NCBI GenBank assembly: GCA_005116895.1
Contig: SWDO01000005.1
Location: 349,678 to 413,677 of the forward strand
DNA length: 64,000 bases
Reading direction: 5' to 3'
Source: Nitrospira sp.
Lineage (GTDB): Bacteria; Nitrospirota; Nitrospiria; Nitrospirales; Nitrospiraceae
Each line of letters begins with the position of its first letter. The stretch's first letter is position 1. Shown piece after piece: positions 35,074 to 43,986 of the stretch. The notes beneath the pieces were generated by a model, which was not told where the DNA came from, did not search any database, and saw only the letters and a program-made list of their open reading frames with translations. A program made the position numbers and the translations under genes.

Positions 35074-35998
35074 GATATCGCCGGAGGATGTCCCTCGCAG
35101 AATCCACGTCGGACACGATCTGTCGGCTCAACGCTTCTCCACTATTAAACTGTGCGTCGCCTCGGATACGACCGATAAACTCAACCGTGAGCGTGCATCC
35201 ATACAGCTCGTGGGTTCCATCCAGGATGGAAACTTCCAGTCCCCGCTCATCACCATCAAAGGTCGGTCTCGTGCCGATATAGGCGACGGAATCATACCGC
35301 TCCTGATTCAGAGTCGTGACGGAAGCATAAATCCCGTCAGCCGGAACCACGCGGTCTGGAGGCAGTCGAAGGTTCGCAGTCGGACATCCAAGCGTTCGCC
35401 CCCTCCCCTCACCAGAAGCTACAACTCCGCTCAGCGCATAGTATCGGCCAAGTAAGACAGCCGCTTGATCGACATGTCCGGCGTCGATAAGCCGTCTGAT
35501 TCTCGTCGAGCTCACCACTCCTCCATCGATCATCACCGGAGGAGTCGGATGGACGACAAAACCGAATTTTTTGCCGAGCGTGATCAAATCACCGATCTGC
35601 CCTACTCGTTTATGTCCAAAAGCAAAATGTTGTCCGACAAAGATTTCTTTGAGTCCGAGCCCTTTGGACAGCACCTGCTCGGCGAACATCTCCGGAGAGA
35701 AGGCGGCAAATGCGTGAGTGAACTCCAGGGAGACCACGTCATCAATCCCCGCTTGCTCGAAACGAGTACGTTTCTCTTCCGCGCTCGTCAAGAATCGTAA
35801 ATCAACGTGAGGCGCAAGAATTTTGACTGGGTGAGGATCGAACGTCAGGACGACAGCGGTTCCCCGAGCAGCGCGAGCCGTCTCAACCACCCGTTTCAAG
35901 AGCGTATGATGACCGAGATGATGCCCATCGAAATTCCCGATGGTTCCCACTGGATACGGCCGCACGACCTCATCCGAATATCCGCGGGTCACGTTCAT
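35051..35998 (-). CDS. ribF: Bifunctional riboflavin kinase / FAD synthetase
   Basis: A 315-aa enzyme making FMN and then FAD. The N-terminal FAD synthetase half has VGTIGNFDGHHLGHHTLL (~17-34), LTFDPHPVKILAP (~52), FVGQHFAFGHKRVG (~120) and the ISSTRIR-like VVSSTRIRRLI (~165). The C-terminal riboflavin kinase half has GEGRGRTLGCPTANL (~198), DGIYASV (~222) and GLEVSILDG (~255). It lies 6 bp after hemB on the same strand and overlaps tilS. Length and motifs are standard. Confidence 0.96.
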   Translation of the reverse strand: MNVTRGYSDEVVRPYPVGTIGNFDGHHLGHHTLLKRVVETARAARGTAVVLTFDPHPVKILAPHVDLRFLTSAEEKRTRFEQAGIDDVVSLEFTHAFAAFSPEMFAEQVLSKGLGLKEIFVGQHFAFGHKRVGQIGDLITLGKKFGFVVHPTPPVMIDGGVVSSTRIRRLIDAGHVDQAAVLLGRYYALSGVVASGEGRGRTLGCPTANLRLPPDRVVPADGIYASVTTLNQERYDSVAYIGTRPTFDGDERGLEVSILDGTHELYGCTLTVEFIGRIRGDAQFNSGEALSRQIVSDVDSARDILRRYHETIGKR

Positions 35999-36004
35999 CG
36001 TCGG

Positions 36005-36976
36005 TCAATGAAGCAGCTTGACAGCGTCTTTGGCAAAGTACGACAGGATCAGATCGGCTCCTGCCCGTTTGATTGCCAACAGCGATTCCATCATGGCACG
36101 TGACTCATCGAGCCACCCCGCCCTTGCTGCCGCCTTAATCATACTGTACTCACCACTCACCTGATACGCCGCGAGAGGGAGAAGTGTACGAGCGCGGGCC
36201 AGCGCAATGATGTCCAGATACGGCAACGCCGGTTTGACCATGACGATATCGGCACCTTCTTCGATATCGAGATCGATCTCGCGAAGCGCTTCGCGCGCAT
36301 TCGCCGGGTCCATCTGATAGGACTGTCGGTCGCCAAATTGAGGACTGGAAAACGCCGCGTCGCGAAACGGGGCATAGAAACACGAGGAAAACTTGGCCGC
36401 ATAAGCCAGGATCGGCAGCTCAGAGAACCCAGAGCGATCTAATTCGCGTCTGATCGCAGCGACACGACCATCCATCATATCCGACGGCGCGACCATATCG
36501 GCTCCAGCTTCAGCATGGGTGCGGGCCATCACCGTGAGGCATTCGAGCGTCTCATCATTGAGAACTTTTCCATCTTTGACGATTCCGCAATGTCCATGGT
36601 CGGTATATTCGTCGATACAGACATCTGTGATCACAAGCAATCCCGGCACCTGTTGTTTGACTGCTCTGATCGCCCGCTGCACAATCCCGTTTGGGTCCCA
36701 TCCTGAACTGCCACGCTCGTCTTTGCGCGCTGGAATGCCGAAAAGAATGATGGCCGGAATCCCTAAGGCCAGAATCTCTCTCGCTTCTTTGACCAACACA
36801 TCGATGGAGAGCCGAAATTGGCCGGGCATCGACGCAATCTCTTCACGGCGACCCTGTCCCTCGACCACAAACAGCGGATAGATAAAATCTGACGGAGACA
36901 GCGTCGTTTCACGTACCATTCGACGCAACGATTCATGTTGCCGCAGACGTCGGAGGCGCTGGATCGGAAACCCCAT
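36005..36976 (-). CDS. hemB: Delta-aminolevulinic acid dehydratase (porphobilinogen synthase)
   Basis: A 323-aa TIM-barrel enzyme that joins two 5-aminolevulinate molecules to porphobilinogen in heme synthesis. The catalytic lysine segments are [13 protein letters not shown] and [15 protein letters not shown] (~247-261). The metal-binding stretch reads [13 protein letters not shown], keeping the outer Cys residues but with Asp where strict zinc enzymes have the middle Cys, so the metal use may be mixed. AAGGTGG precedes the ATG. It is part of a heme block with cobA-hemD, hemC and hemA upstream. Confidence 0.96.
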   Translation of the reverse strand: MGFPIQRLRRLRQHESLRRMVRETTLSPSDFIYPLFVVEGQGRREEIASMPGQFRLSIDVLVKEAREILALGIPAIILFGIPARKDERGSSGWDPNGIVQRAIRAVKQQVPGLLVITDVCIDEYTDHGHCGIVKDGKVLNDETLECLTVMARTHAEAGADMVAPSDMMDGRVAAIRRELDRSGFSELPILAYAAKFSSCFYAPFRDAAFSSPQFGDRQSYQMDPANAREALREIDLDIEEGADIVMVKPALPYLDIIALARARTLLPLAAYQVSGEYSMIKAAARAGWLDESRAMMESLLAIKRAGADLILSYFAKDAVKLLH

Positions 36977-36984
36977 GACCCACC

Positions 36985-37377
36985 TTACTTTCGTGGAAGG
37001 TTCGTCAAGAATACGACCAGGTCGCGAACAGAGATGAGCCCGACCAGCACGCCCTCGCGTGTCACCCCTAAATGACGGAGATGGGATTTCGCCATGAGAT
37101 CGTTGGCATCCAAGATTGTCTTGCTCTCCTCGATCGTCGTGATCGGCGCGGACATAATTTGCTCGACCGTGGTCTTCGTGGCATCTGTCCCGGCCGCCAC
37201 CACCCGGCGCATCATATCCGTGTCCGTGATGATGCCGATGATCTCACGGTCGTTGGTCACGAACAAACTACCGATCCCGCGATCGCGCATAATGCGCGCG
37301 GCCGTTTGTGTATCGGTATCACGAGGCACCGTCACGAACTTTTCTCGTGGAATCATGAACGACTTTACAGGAACCAT
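36985..37377 (-). CDS. Tandem CBS-domain protein
   Basis: A 130-aa stand-alone CBS pair starting at the ATG at 37377 ([20 protein letters not shown]) with AAGGAGG upstream; the track ORF is 45 codons too long. CBS1 covers ~5-60 ([35 protein letters not shown]) and CBS2 ~70-128 ([33 protein letters not shown]). Such modules sense adenine nucleotides or similar ligands and often act in trans. It lies between cobA-hemD and hemB, so a role in tuning heme synthesis is imaginable, but this is position only. Confidence 0.88.
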   Translation of the reverse strand: MVPVKSFMIPREKFVTVPRDTDTQTAARIMRDRGIGSLFVTNDREIIGIITDTDMMRRVVAAGTDATKTTVEQIMSAPITTIEESKTILDANDLMAKSHLRHLGVTREGVLVGLISVRDLVVFLTNLPRK

Positions 37378-37426
37378 CTCACTCTCCCTCCTTGTATAAG
37401 GCCATCGCACATGGTGCGTGCGTTCA

Positions 37427-38989
37427 TTACTGCAGCGCTCCCGTGGCAACCTGCTCACGGCTTTCATACTGGTGGACGATCGCATCCACCAGTGCGGGAA
37501 TCGTATTCTCATCCGGCATGATCGAGACCGTCAAACCATATTCCTCCGCGGTCTTGGCCGTGATGGGTCCGATGCAAGCGATCATGACGGATTGCACGAG
37601 CGGCTTCACCGCTTCCGCACCCCCGAGCATCGTCACAAAGTTGCGGACCGTGGAAGAGCTCGTAAACGTGACCACATGAATCCGATGATCCATAAGCTCC
37701 TGCCGCCACCCACCGGAATCATGGTCTGGGGTGAGCGTTCGGTACACAGGGATGACATCGACATGCGCCCCGGCGGCACGAAGTTCGTCGGGCAAGAGCT
37801 CTCTGGCCACTTCCGCCCGAGGGATCAGGATACGGGTTTTTGTTAGATCCAGCTGATTCAGTGTGGTGAGCACTCCTTCTGCCTGATATTCTGCAGGAAC
37901 CACATCCGCTTTGACCCCAAACCTTTCCAACTCCTGAGCGGTGCGAGGCCCGATGCAGCATAACTGCCGCCCAGCCAAGCAGCGTGAATCAAGCCCGCGA
38001 GTGAACAGCCTGGTCATGAAACGGCTCACGCCATTGACGCTGGTAAAAATAATCCAATCGTACGTCCTAATCTCGGAAATCGCGTGGTCCACAGGCGCCC
38101 ACTCTGGGGGGGGAACGATCCTAATCGTCGGAGCCTCGACCGGTTCAGCGCCATAGCTGGCCAAGCGGGTAGCCAACTCACCAGCCTGTTCTTTCGCGCG
38201 CGTCATGAGCACACGTTTGCCAAAAAGCGGGCGCTGCTCGAACCAGTTGAGTTTCGACCGAAGTCGAACAACCTCCCCCACGACAATGACGGTCGGCGGC
38301 TCCATTTTTTCAGCTTCAGCTTTCTCCACGATATCAGCCAATGTCCCGACAACGGTCTGCTGGGAGACTCTCGTTCCCCACCGAATGATCGCCACGGGCG
38401 TAGACCCCGCTCGCCCTTCGGCTAACAAGGTCGCGGCGATCGTCGAAAGATTTTTCATGCCCATGAGAAAGACAACCGTCCCTTGGCTCGTCGCCAGCCT
38501 CGACCAATCCAGGGCCGTCGAAGGCTTTTCTGGATCTTCATGCCCGGTCACAATCGTCAGCGTAGACGCCAACGTTCGATGAGTCACCGGAATACCGGCA
38601 TAGGCAGGGGCGGCAACCGCAGCGGTCACCCCAGGAACGATTTCGAATTCGATCTTGGCCGACGCGAGCGCTTCCGCCTCCTCACCTCCCCGCCCAAAGA
38701 CAAACGGATCGCCTCCCTTCAACCGCACGACCACGTGGCCTGCGCTGGCTCGTTCAATCAGCAGACGATTGATCGCGTCCTGCTCAGGGTATTTCCCTTT
38801 GCCTCTCCGTCCGACATACACCCGCTCGGCTTCTTCTCGGGCATGGGCAAGAAGGCTAGGGTTAGCCAGATAATCGTAGAGCACCACGTCAGCCTGCTCA
38901 AGACACTCTTTTCCTCGAAGGGTCAAAAGACCAGGATCTCCCGGACCAGCTCCAACCAAATAGACCTTCCCCTTGTGTCCTCGTACCAT
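37427..38989 (-). CDS. cobA-hemD: Fused uroporphyrinogen-III C-methyltransferase / uroporphyrinogen-III synthase
   Basis: A two-domain protein of about 520 aa. The N-terminal SUMT domain has VYLVGAGPGDPGLLTLRG (~9-26), RLKGGDPFVFGRGGEEAEAL (~88-107), GVTAAVAAPAYAGIPVTHR and WGTRVSQQTVVGTL. The C-terminal HemD domain (from ~250) has VLMTRAKEQAGELATRL and FTSVNGVSRFM. HemD closes hydroxymethylbilane to uroporphyrinogen III; SUMT then makes precorrin-2 for siroheme, heme d1 or cobalamin. The start may be the ATG at 38989 or the GTG at 38995 that overlaps the hemC stop. The fusion is common in Gram-positives and several phyla; here it sits between hemC and hemB. Confidence 0.95.
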   Translation of the reverse strand: MVRGHKGKVYLVGAGPGDPGLLTLRGKECLEQADVVLYDYLANPSLLAHAREEAERVYVGRRGKGKYPEQDAINRLLIERASAGHVVVRLKGGDPFVFGRGGEEAEALASAKIEFEIVPGVTAAVAAPAYAGIPVTHRTLASTLTIVTGHEDPEKPSTALDWSRLATSQGTVVFLMGMKNLSTIAATLLAEGRAGSTPVAIIRWGTRVSQQTVVGTLADIVEKAEAEKMEPPTVIVVGEVVRLRSKLNWFEQRPLFGKRVLMTRAKEQAGELATRLASYGAEPVEAPTIRIVPPPEWAPVDHAISEIRTYDWIIFTSVNGVSRFMTRLFTRGLDSRCLAGRQLCCIGPRTAQELERFGVKADVVPAEYQAEGVLTTLNQLDLTKTRILIPRAEVARELLPDELRAAGAHVDVIPVYRTLTPDHDSGGWRQELMDHRIHVVTFTSSSTVRNFVTMLGGAEAVKPLVQSVMIACIGPITAKTAEEYGLTVSIMPDENTIPALVDAIVHQYESREQVATGALQ

Positions 38990-38991
38990 GT

Positions 38992-39939
38992 TCACACTGA
39001 TCCGTAAATCTCCCGGAGAATTTTGTCCCCTCCCCGAGTCAGTAATCGTTCAGCCAATTGAATACCGAGAGCGTGCGCCTGCTGACCTGTTCCCTCAATC
39101 TGGTCGCGAAGGACGGTCTTCCCGTCAACACTGGCAACAAGCCCATCTAAGACCAACAGCTCACCGGACAGAGTTGCGTGGGCTGCGATAGGCACCTGAC
39201 AGCCTCCTTCTAGGCGGCACAAGAAGGCCCGCTCTGCGGTCACGGTCGTATGGGTGGTCTGATGATTGAGTCGGGATAAGACGGAACGCACGAAGGCATC
39301 ACTCGTCCGACCTTCGATCCCAAGGGCTCCCTGTCCGATTGCAGGCAGACTGACGATAGGAGAAAGATATTCCGTGATGGTCTGAGACCACCCTAACCGA
39401 TGCAGACCAGCAGCGGCCAAGACGATGGCATCGAACTGGCCCTCATTGAGTTTCTTTAATCGTGTATCCAGGTTCCCGCGCAGCATCGCGATTTTCAGGT
39501 CTGGCCTGGCGTGTAGCAATTGCGCCTGGCGTCGAAGGCTTGCCGTCCCGATACTGGCACCGAGTGGAAGATCCTGGAATGCATACCCTGCACGACAGAT
39601 GAGGGCGTCACGAGCATCCTCCCGTGGAGGCACACAGAGAATCTCGAGCCCTTCGGGTAATTGTGCCGGAACGTCCTTCATGCTATGAACAGCAAAATCG
39701 ATCTCACCAGCGAGCAAGGCGTCCTCAATTTCCTTGACGAATAGGCCTTTCCCCCCGATTTTTGCCAATGGCACGTCGACAATCTTGTCGCCGGACGTCT
39801 GAATTTTCTTGAGCACAACCCGGACCTCCGGCACCACATCCTGAACCTTGGACTGAAACCATTCACTTTGGCACAGCGCCAACTTGCTCCCTCTCGTTCC
39901 CAGAACCAAGGTTGCGCGTTGGCCGTTCGGTATCGACAC
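38992..39939 (-). CDS. hemC: Porphobilinogen deaminase (hydroxymethylbilane synthase)
   Basis: A 315-aa enzyme that polymerises four porphobilinogens on a dipyrromethane cofactor. Visible motifs: VLGTRGSKLALCQSEWF (~12-28), VKEIEDALLAGEIDFAVHSMKDVPAQLP (~69-96), GTASLRRQAQLL (~133), LRGNLDTRLKKL, and the cofactor-attachment loop CRLEGGCQVPIAAHA (~242-256), in which the second Cys carries the cofactor. The start appears to be GTG (39939). hemA lies 27 bp upstream and cobA-hemD overlaps its stop. Confidence 0.96.
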   Translation of the reverse strand: MSIPNGQRATLVLGTRGSKLALCQSEWFQSKVQDVVPEVRVVLKKIQTSGDKIVDVPLAKIGGKGLFVKEIEDALLAGEIDFAVHSMKDVPAQLPEGLEILCVPPREDARDALICRAGYAFQDLPLGASIGTASLRRQAQLLHARPDLKIAMLRGNLDTRLKKLNEGQFDAIVLAAAGLHRLGWSQTITEYLSPIVSLPAIGQGALGIEGRTSDAFVRSVLSRLNHQTTHTTVTAERAFLCRLEGGCQVPIAAHATLSGELLVLDGLVASVDGKTVLRDQIEGTGQQAHALGIQLAERLLTRGGDKILREIYGSV

Positions 39940-39966
39940 GGTGACACTCTTTTCGTTACCCGCCGA

Positions 39967-41358
39967 TCAGCGGGCTCGTTTACGGACGGCTGTTTCTGAA
40001 ACCGGATCCTCGGCACCCGACTCTGCAGCACTCTCAGGATGATACCGCAGCGACTCTCTAGAAGGCTCGATCTGTTGAACAGGCGAAGCCGGTTGGTCGA
40101 GAGAGAAAAATCGCCGGGCCGCTTCGACGAACGCCGGGCCGCTCGAAGAATTGACTTCGGCCTTGAGGGTGACCATCGTGCGATGAATCAATTTATTGGC
40201 AATCGATGAGGCGAGGCCTTCAACCAGGTCGCGGTCCTGAGGAGACAGATGCGGCAATCGCGCAAGCACCTTGTCGACCTCCGCCCGCTTCAGGTCGTCG
40301 ACGTGGCTCCTCAGGGCGACGATCGTCGGAGTGACCTCCAAGGATTTCATCCAGTCCAGCATGGTGGTCACTTCTTCCACAACCATCCGCTCGGCCTTCT
40401 CGGCCTCCTGCACGCGCCCGGCTCGGTTCTGTTCAACCCGCTGTTTGAGATCATCAATATCGAAGAGAAACGCATTGTCGACGTGGCGAACGGCCGGATC
40501 AATATTCCGAGGAACTGAAATATCGATCAAGAACATCGGACGGTTCATGCGCTCTTCGACCGCACGGTGCACATCCTCCGCGCCGACAAGATAATGAGCC
40601 GCACCCGTCGAGACCAGCACAATATCCGCCGAGGCCATATCATCCTTGAACTGATCGAATGGAACGGCCGTCCCTCCAAATTTTGAAGCAAGATCGACCG
40701 CATGTTGTGGAGTCCTTGTCGTAATGCGCACATGCTTCACACCGTGAGCAATCAAATGGCGCGTGGCCAGTTTTGCCATTTCACCGGCACCGACTAACAA
40801 CACCGTCTTCTCGTGAAGATCTGAAAAGATCTTCTTTGCCAGCTCGACAGCAGCATAGCTGACCGAGACCGCCATTTCTGAAATTTTTGTTTCGGTCCGT
40901 ACTCGCTTGGCCACCGAGATGGCCTTCTTCACGACCTTGTTCATGATCACACCGGTCGTCTTATGGGCCAGCGCGACTTCATACGCATCCTTGAGTTGTC
41001 CCAGGATTTGAGATTCGCCGATAATCATCGAATCGAGACTGGCAGCAACTCTGAACAAGTGACCGATCGCTCGATCGCCGGTATGCCAATAGAGGTGAGG
41101 GGTCAACTGCTCGGAAGACAACGACAGATGGGTGTCGGCAAGAAACTCCTGAATACGTCCATAGCCGGTTTCGACGTCATCGACAACGGAGTAGACCTCG
41201 ACTCGATTACAGGTCGAGAGCAGGATGCCTTCTTTGATCCCAGAATACGAACAGAGACGAGTGAGCGCCTCGCCAAGACGGCTTTCGGGAACCGCCAGCC
41301 TCTCTCGAATCTCGACCGGAGCCGTCTTATGACTCAACCCTACGACAATCAGATGCAT
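39967..41358 (-). CDS. hemA: Glutamyl-tRNA reductase
   Basis: A 463-aa enzyme for the first step of C5-pathway heme synthesis, reducing glutamyl-tRNA to glutamate-1-semialdehyde. The catalytic domain shows GLSHKTAPVEIRERLA (~7-22) and the active-site Cys in LLSTCNRVEVYSV (~46-58). The region GESQILGQLKDAY (~118) follows, then the NADPH-binding domain with VLLVGAGEMAKLATRHL (~185) and a C-terminal dimerisation helix. The C-terminal ~30 residues are low-complexity and charged. It follows a ccsA-like gene by 30 bp. Confidence 0.97.
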   Translation of the reverse strand: MHLIVVGLSHKTAPVEIRERLAVPESRLGEALTRLCSYSGIKEGILLSTCNRVEVYSVVDDVETGYGRIQEFLADTHLSLSSEQLTPHLYWHTGDRAIGHLFRVAASLDSMIIGESQILGQLKDAYEVALAHKTTGVIMNKVVKKAISVAKRVRTETKISEMAVSVSYAAVELAKKIFSDLHEKTVLLVGAGEMAKLATRHLIAHGVKHVRITTRTPQHAVDLASKFGGTAVPFDQFKDDMASADIVLVSTGAAHYLVGAEDVHRAVEERMNRPMFLIDISVPRNIDPAVRHVDNAFLFDIDDLKQRVEQNRAGRVQEAEKAERMVVEEVTTMLDWMKSLEVTPTIVALRSHVDDLKRAEVDKVLARLPHLSPQDRDLVEGLASSIANKLIHRTMVTLKAEVNSSSGPAFVEAARRFFSLDQPASPVQQIEPSRESLRYHPESAAESGAEDPVSETAVRKRAR

Positions 41359-41388
41359 GTGACCATCAACCGCATAAGTGACCAGGCC

Positions 41389-42180
41389 TTAAGTTTCTTT
41401 CAGCACCACACCGACTAATGTGAGAATGACGCACGCGAACCCGATGACCGTCAGATACGCTGCGCGCTTCGCTCTCCACCCGACGGTCAACCGTCCAAGC
41501 AACACGACAAAATAGAAAACCCAGGTGACAAGCGCCCAGATTTGCTCAGGGTTCCAACTGACATAGGATCCACGCGCAAACTCGGCCGAGATGGCTCCCG
41601 TGACGATTCCCAAAGTCAGCAAGGGGAACCCCAGGACGATGGATTGCTGATTGAGATGATCGAGAAAGTCGAGTGCCGGCAACTTGCTGTAGAGAACATT
41701 GAACTGTTTCGACTTGAGGAGCCGATCCTGAATCAGGTACATCACTCCTGCCACGAATGCGACGGTAAACCCCACCGTTCCCAACATGCTGAGCGTGACA
41801 TGAAACCACAAGGTCTTGAACACAGGCTGAAGCGTGGGGACCGTTTCCGGAAGGGCTGCAGACGAGACCAAGGAGACCAGGGCTAAGGGCACCATGAAGG
41901 ACCCAAGTACATGAATCCGATGGCGAAACTCGACCAGCACAAATACAAGAATGATCATCCAAGAGAAAAAAGAAAGGGCGTCCGAAAAGCTGGGCGGCAC
42001 CGTCGATGAGACCTCAACCATTCTGATAACGAGGCCAACGGTATGGGAGATGAAGCCGACCGCCGTAATCGCTAATGACACATTTGACAAGGCTTCGGAG
42101 CGTCGCAGTAAATACGCAAGAAACGACATCGTGGCCACGAAGTACAGGACCATGGTGACCATGAAACAAACGGCTGCCAT
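41389..42180 (-). CDS. CcsA/HemX-like cytochrome c assembly membrane protein
   Basis: A 263-aa polytopic protein of the cytochrome c assembly (CcmC/CcsA) family with about eight hydrophobic helices. The family core is FSDALSFFSWMIILVFVLVEFRHR (~64-87), LWFHVTLSMLGTVGFTVAFVAGVMYLIQDR (~123-152, with a conserved His) and SAEFARGSYVSWNPEQIWALVTWVFYFVVL (~198-227, in the WWD-like position but without a full WWD repeat). It may handle heme or stabilise HemA (HemX role in Bacillus). Its place directly upstream of hemA supports the HemX-like reading; a role in cytochrome c maturation is the alternative. Confidence 0.85.
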   Translation of the reverse strand: MAAVCFMVTMVLYFVATMSFLAYLLRRSEALSNVSLAITAVGFISHTVGLVIRMVEVSSTVPPSFSDALSFFSWMIILVFVLVEFRHRIHVLGSFMVPLALVSLVSSAALPETVPTLQPVFKTLWFHVTLSMLGTVGFTVAFVAGVMYLIQDRLLKSKQFNVLYSKLPALDFLDHLNQQSIVLGFPLLTLGIVTGAISAEFARGSYVSWNPEQIWALVTWVFYFVVLLGRLTVGWRAKRAAYLTVIGFACVILTLVGVVLKET

Positions 42181-42242
42181 TGGGAATACCCCTGCAGTGA
42201 CTAGAGACCGAGCCTCGACGAGATAAGCATGGAATTATATCG

Positions 42243-43046
42243 ATGCCGACCAAACAGAGTCAACAAAACGCTGGCACGGCAATGACTTCCGTCAGCCGGT
42301 CACATCGGAGCGGAACGCTTTACGTGGTCGCGGTCCCCATCGGACATCCCGACGATGTGACCGTGCGCGCCCTTCGGATCCTCAGCACAGTAGACCTGAT
42401 CGCGTCCGAAGATCCAAAAGTGACGCAACAACTCCTGATGCATCACGGCATTCGAGGCACCGTGACGAGCTACGGACCCAGAAATCTCCAAGAAAAAGCA
42501 GCGGTTCTTTTGCAACGGTTACAGCAAGGGGTTGATGTTGCGTTCGTATCGGATTGTGGCTCCCCCCTCATCTCCGACCCCGGCCATCTTCTCGTAGCCG
42601 CTGCGCATACGCATGGTATCCCGGTGGTTCCAGTCCCCGGTCCTTCTGCGATTATCGCAGCCCTGACTGCCGCAGGACTCCCCTGCGACTCCTTCTATTT
42701 TCTTGGACATCTGCCGAGCGTCTCCTCACGTATCACCCAACGCCTTATGGATTCCCTGAAGAGGAATGGTCCAACCGTTGCCTTCTGCACAGAGACAGCG
42801 CTCGCGCGCATACTGAAGACCCTTGGCGATATCGCTCCTCACTGCGCTGTAGTTGTGGCGTACGATTTAACGAAGCCGAATGAGCACATCATTCGCGGAA
42901 CAGCTTGTGAGGTCAGTAAGAAACTCGGCTCGACTCGGAGACGGGACGTGACACTCGTTCTTGCAGGGAAAGATGGGACAGAATCAGACGATCAAGATAT
43001 GCGCCGTGCTCAATCGCTCTCCTCTCGACGGATCAAGACCCGATAG
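42243..43046 (+). CDS. rsmI: RsmI-like 16S rRNA 2'-O-ribose methyltransferase
   Basis: A 267-aa tetrapyrrole-methylase-fold protein of the RsmI (YraL) family, which methylates C1402 of 16S rRNA. The core runs GTLYVVAVPIGHPDDVTVRALRILSTVDLIASEDPKVTQQLL (~24-65), FVSDCGSPLISDPGHLL (~98) and VPVPGPSAIIAALTAAGLP (~122-140), FYFLGHLP. Several usually fixed residues differ (IGH for IGN, DCGSPLISDPG for DAGTPGISDPG), so it is a divergent member. The first ATG (42243) lacks an obvious ribosome binding site; the Met at residue 14 is an alternative. It is divergent from the ccsA-like gene and heads a plus-strand run. Confidence 0.85.
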   Translation: MPTKQSQQNAGTAMTSVSRSHRSGTLYVVAVPIGHPDDVTVRALRILSTVDLIASEDPKVTQQLLMHHGIRGTVTSYGPRNLQEKAAVLLQRLQQGVDVAFVSDCGSPLISDPGHLLVAAAHTHGIPVVPVPGPSAIIAALTAAGLPCDSFYFLGHLPSVSSRITQRLMDSLKRNGPTVAFCTETALARILKTLGDIAPHCAVVVAYDLTKPNEHIIRGTACEVSKKLGSTRRRDVTLVLAGKDGTESDDQDMRRAQSLSSRRIKTR

Positions 43047-43078
43047 GCCTGGTCGACTCGTTCCTGAGACAAGACCGT

Positions 43079-43903
43079 ATGGCCTTCGTTCTGGACGCTA
43101 CGCGGGACGTTACGGATGCCGTCGGTCGTTTGATGCGGCAGGTCAGGGAAGAGACGCGGGGTGTGGACGCACAAACTTCGGAAGGGATTCAGAATGTCTT
43201 AAGTCGGTCACTCTATAGCATTCTGAAAACCGTAGCAGGCCCTACCATCGACCAGCTGGTCACCGAAGGCCCGAAACCGTTTGTTATCCTTGTCGTTGGA
43301 GTCAACGGAGTAGGGAAAACAACTACTATCGCCAAAATCGCTCAGCGGATGATGCAGGCCGGGCGACGACCTCTCCTTGTGGCAGGAGATACCTTTCGTG
43401 CCGCTGCCATTGATCAACTTCAAGTTTGGGGGGATCGGGTCGGAGTGGAAGTGATTCGCCAACGTCACGGTGCCGATCCGGCTGCGGTGGCCTTCGACGG
43501 TGTCGTGGCAGCCAAGGCCAGGATGGTGGACGTGGTCCTCATCGACACGGCGGGTCGCTTGCACACCAAGTCCAATCTGATGGACGAGCTGCGGAAAGTG
43601 AAACGGGTGATCGCTCAGGAGTTGCCTGGTGCGCCACATGAGGTGCTGTTGGTCCTGGATGCCACGGTCGGACAGAACGCGCTAGCTCAGGCCCGTCAAT
43701 TTCACGAGGCCGTTGGGGTCACAGGACTTGCTCTGACGAAGCTCGATGGGACCGCACGAGGGGGGATTGTCGTAGCCATTGCCGAAGAACTGAAGCTCCC
43801 TCTGCGCCTCATCGGTGTGGGAGAAGGAGCTGATGACCTCCAGGACTTCAATGCCGAGGCGTTTGTCGCAGCTCTGTTCGGGCAGCCGACGTCTCGCTCA
43901 TAA
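43079..43903 (+). CDS. ftsY: Signal recognition particle receptor FtsY (short N domain)
   Basis: The NG GTPase of the SRP receptor, which docks ribosome-SRP complexes at the inner membrane. G-domain motifs are clear: VVGVNGVGKTTTIAKIA (P loop, ~72-88), AGDTFRAAAIDQLQVW (~104), VVLIDTAGRLHTKSNLM (~150), LALTKLDGTARGG (~230). At 274 aa it is shorter than usual: before the P loop there are only ~70 residues, so the first N-domain helices appear to be missing from the ATG at 43079. In-frame codons upstream (reading LVDSFLRQDR before this Met) hold no ATG, so a non-ATG start could restore more. It follows rsmI by 32 bp. Confidence 0.93.
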   Translation: MAFVLDATRDVTDAVGRLMRQVREETRGVDAQTSEGIQNVLSRSLYSILKTVAGPTIDQLVTEGPKPFVILVVGVNGVGKTTTIAKIAQRMMQAGRRPLLVAGDTFRAAAIDQLQVWGDRVGVEVIRQRHGADPAAVAFDGVVAAKARMVDVVLIDTAGRLHTKSNLMDELRKVKRVIAQELPGAPHEVLLVLDATVGQNALAQARQFHEAVGVTGLALTKLDGTARGGIVVAIAEELKLPLRLIGVGEGADDLQDFNAEAFVAALFGQPTSRS

Positions 43904-43986
43904 ACCACGCATTTTCTTCTCATTGTTCACAGCCTCGTGCTATTCTCCTTGTGTAGGGTAGACTCTGTATAGGTTCTGGAGAGCCG

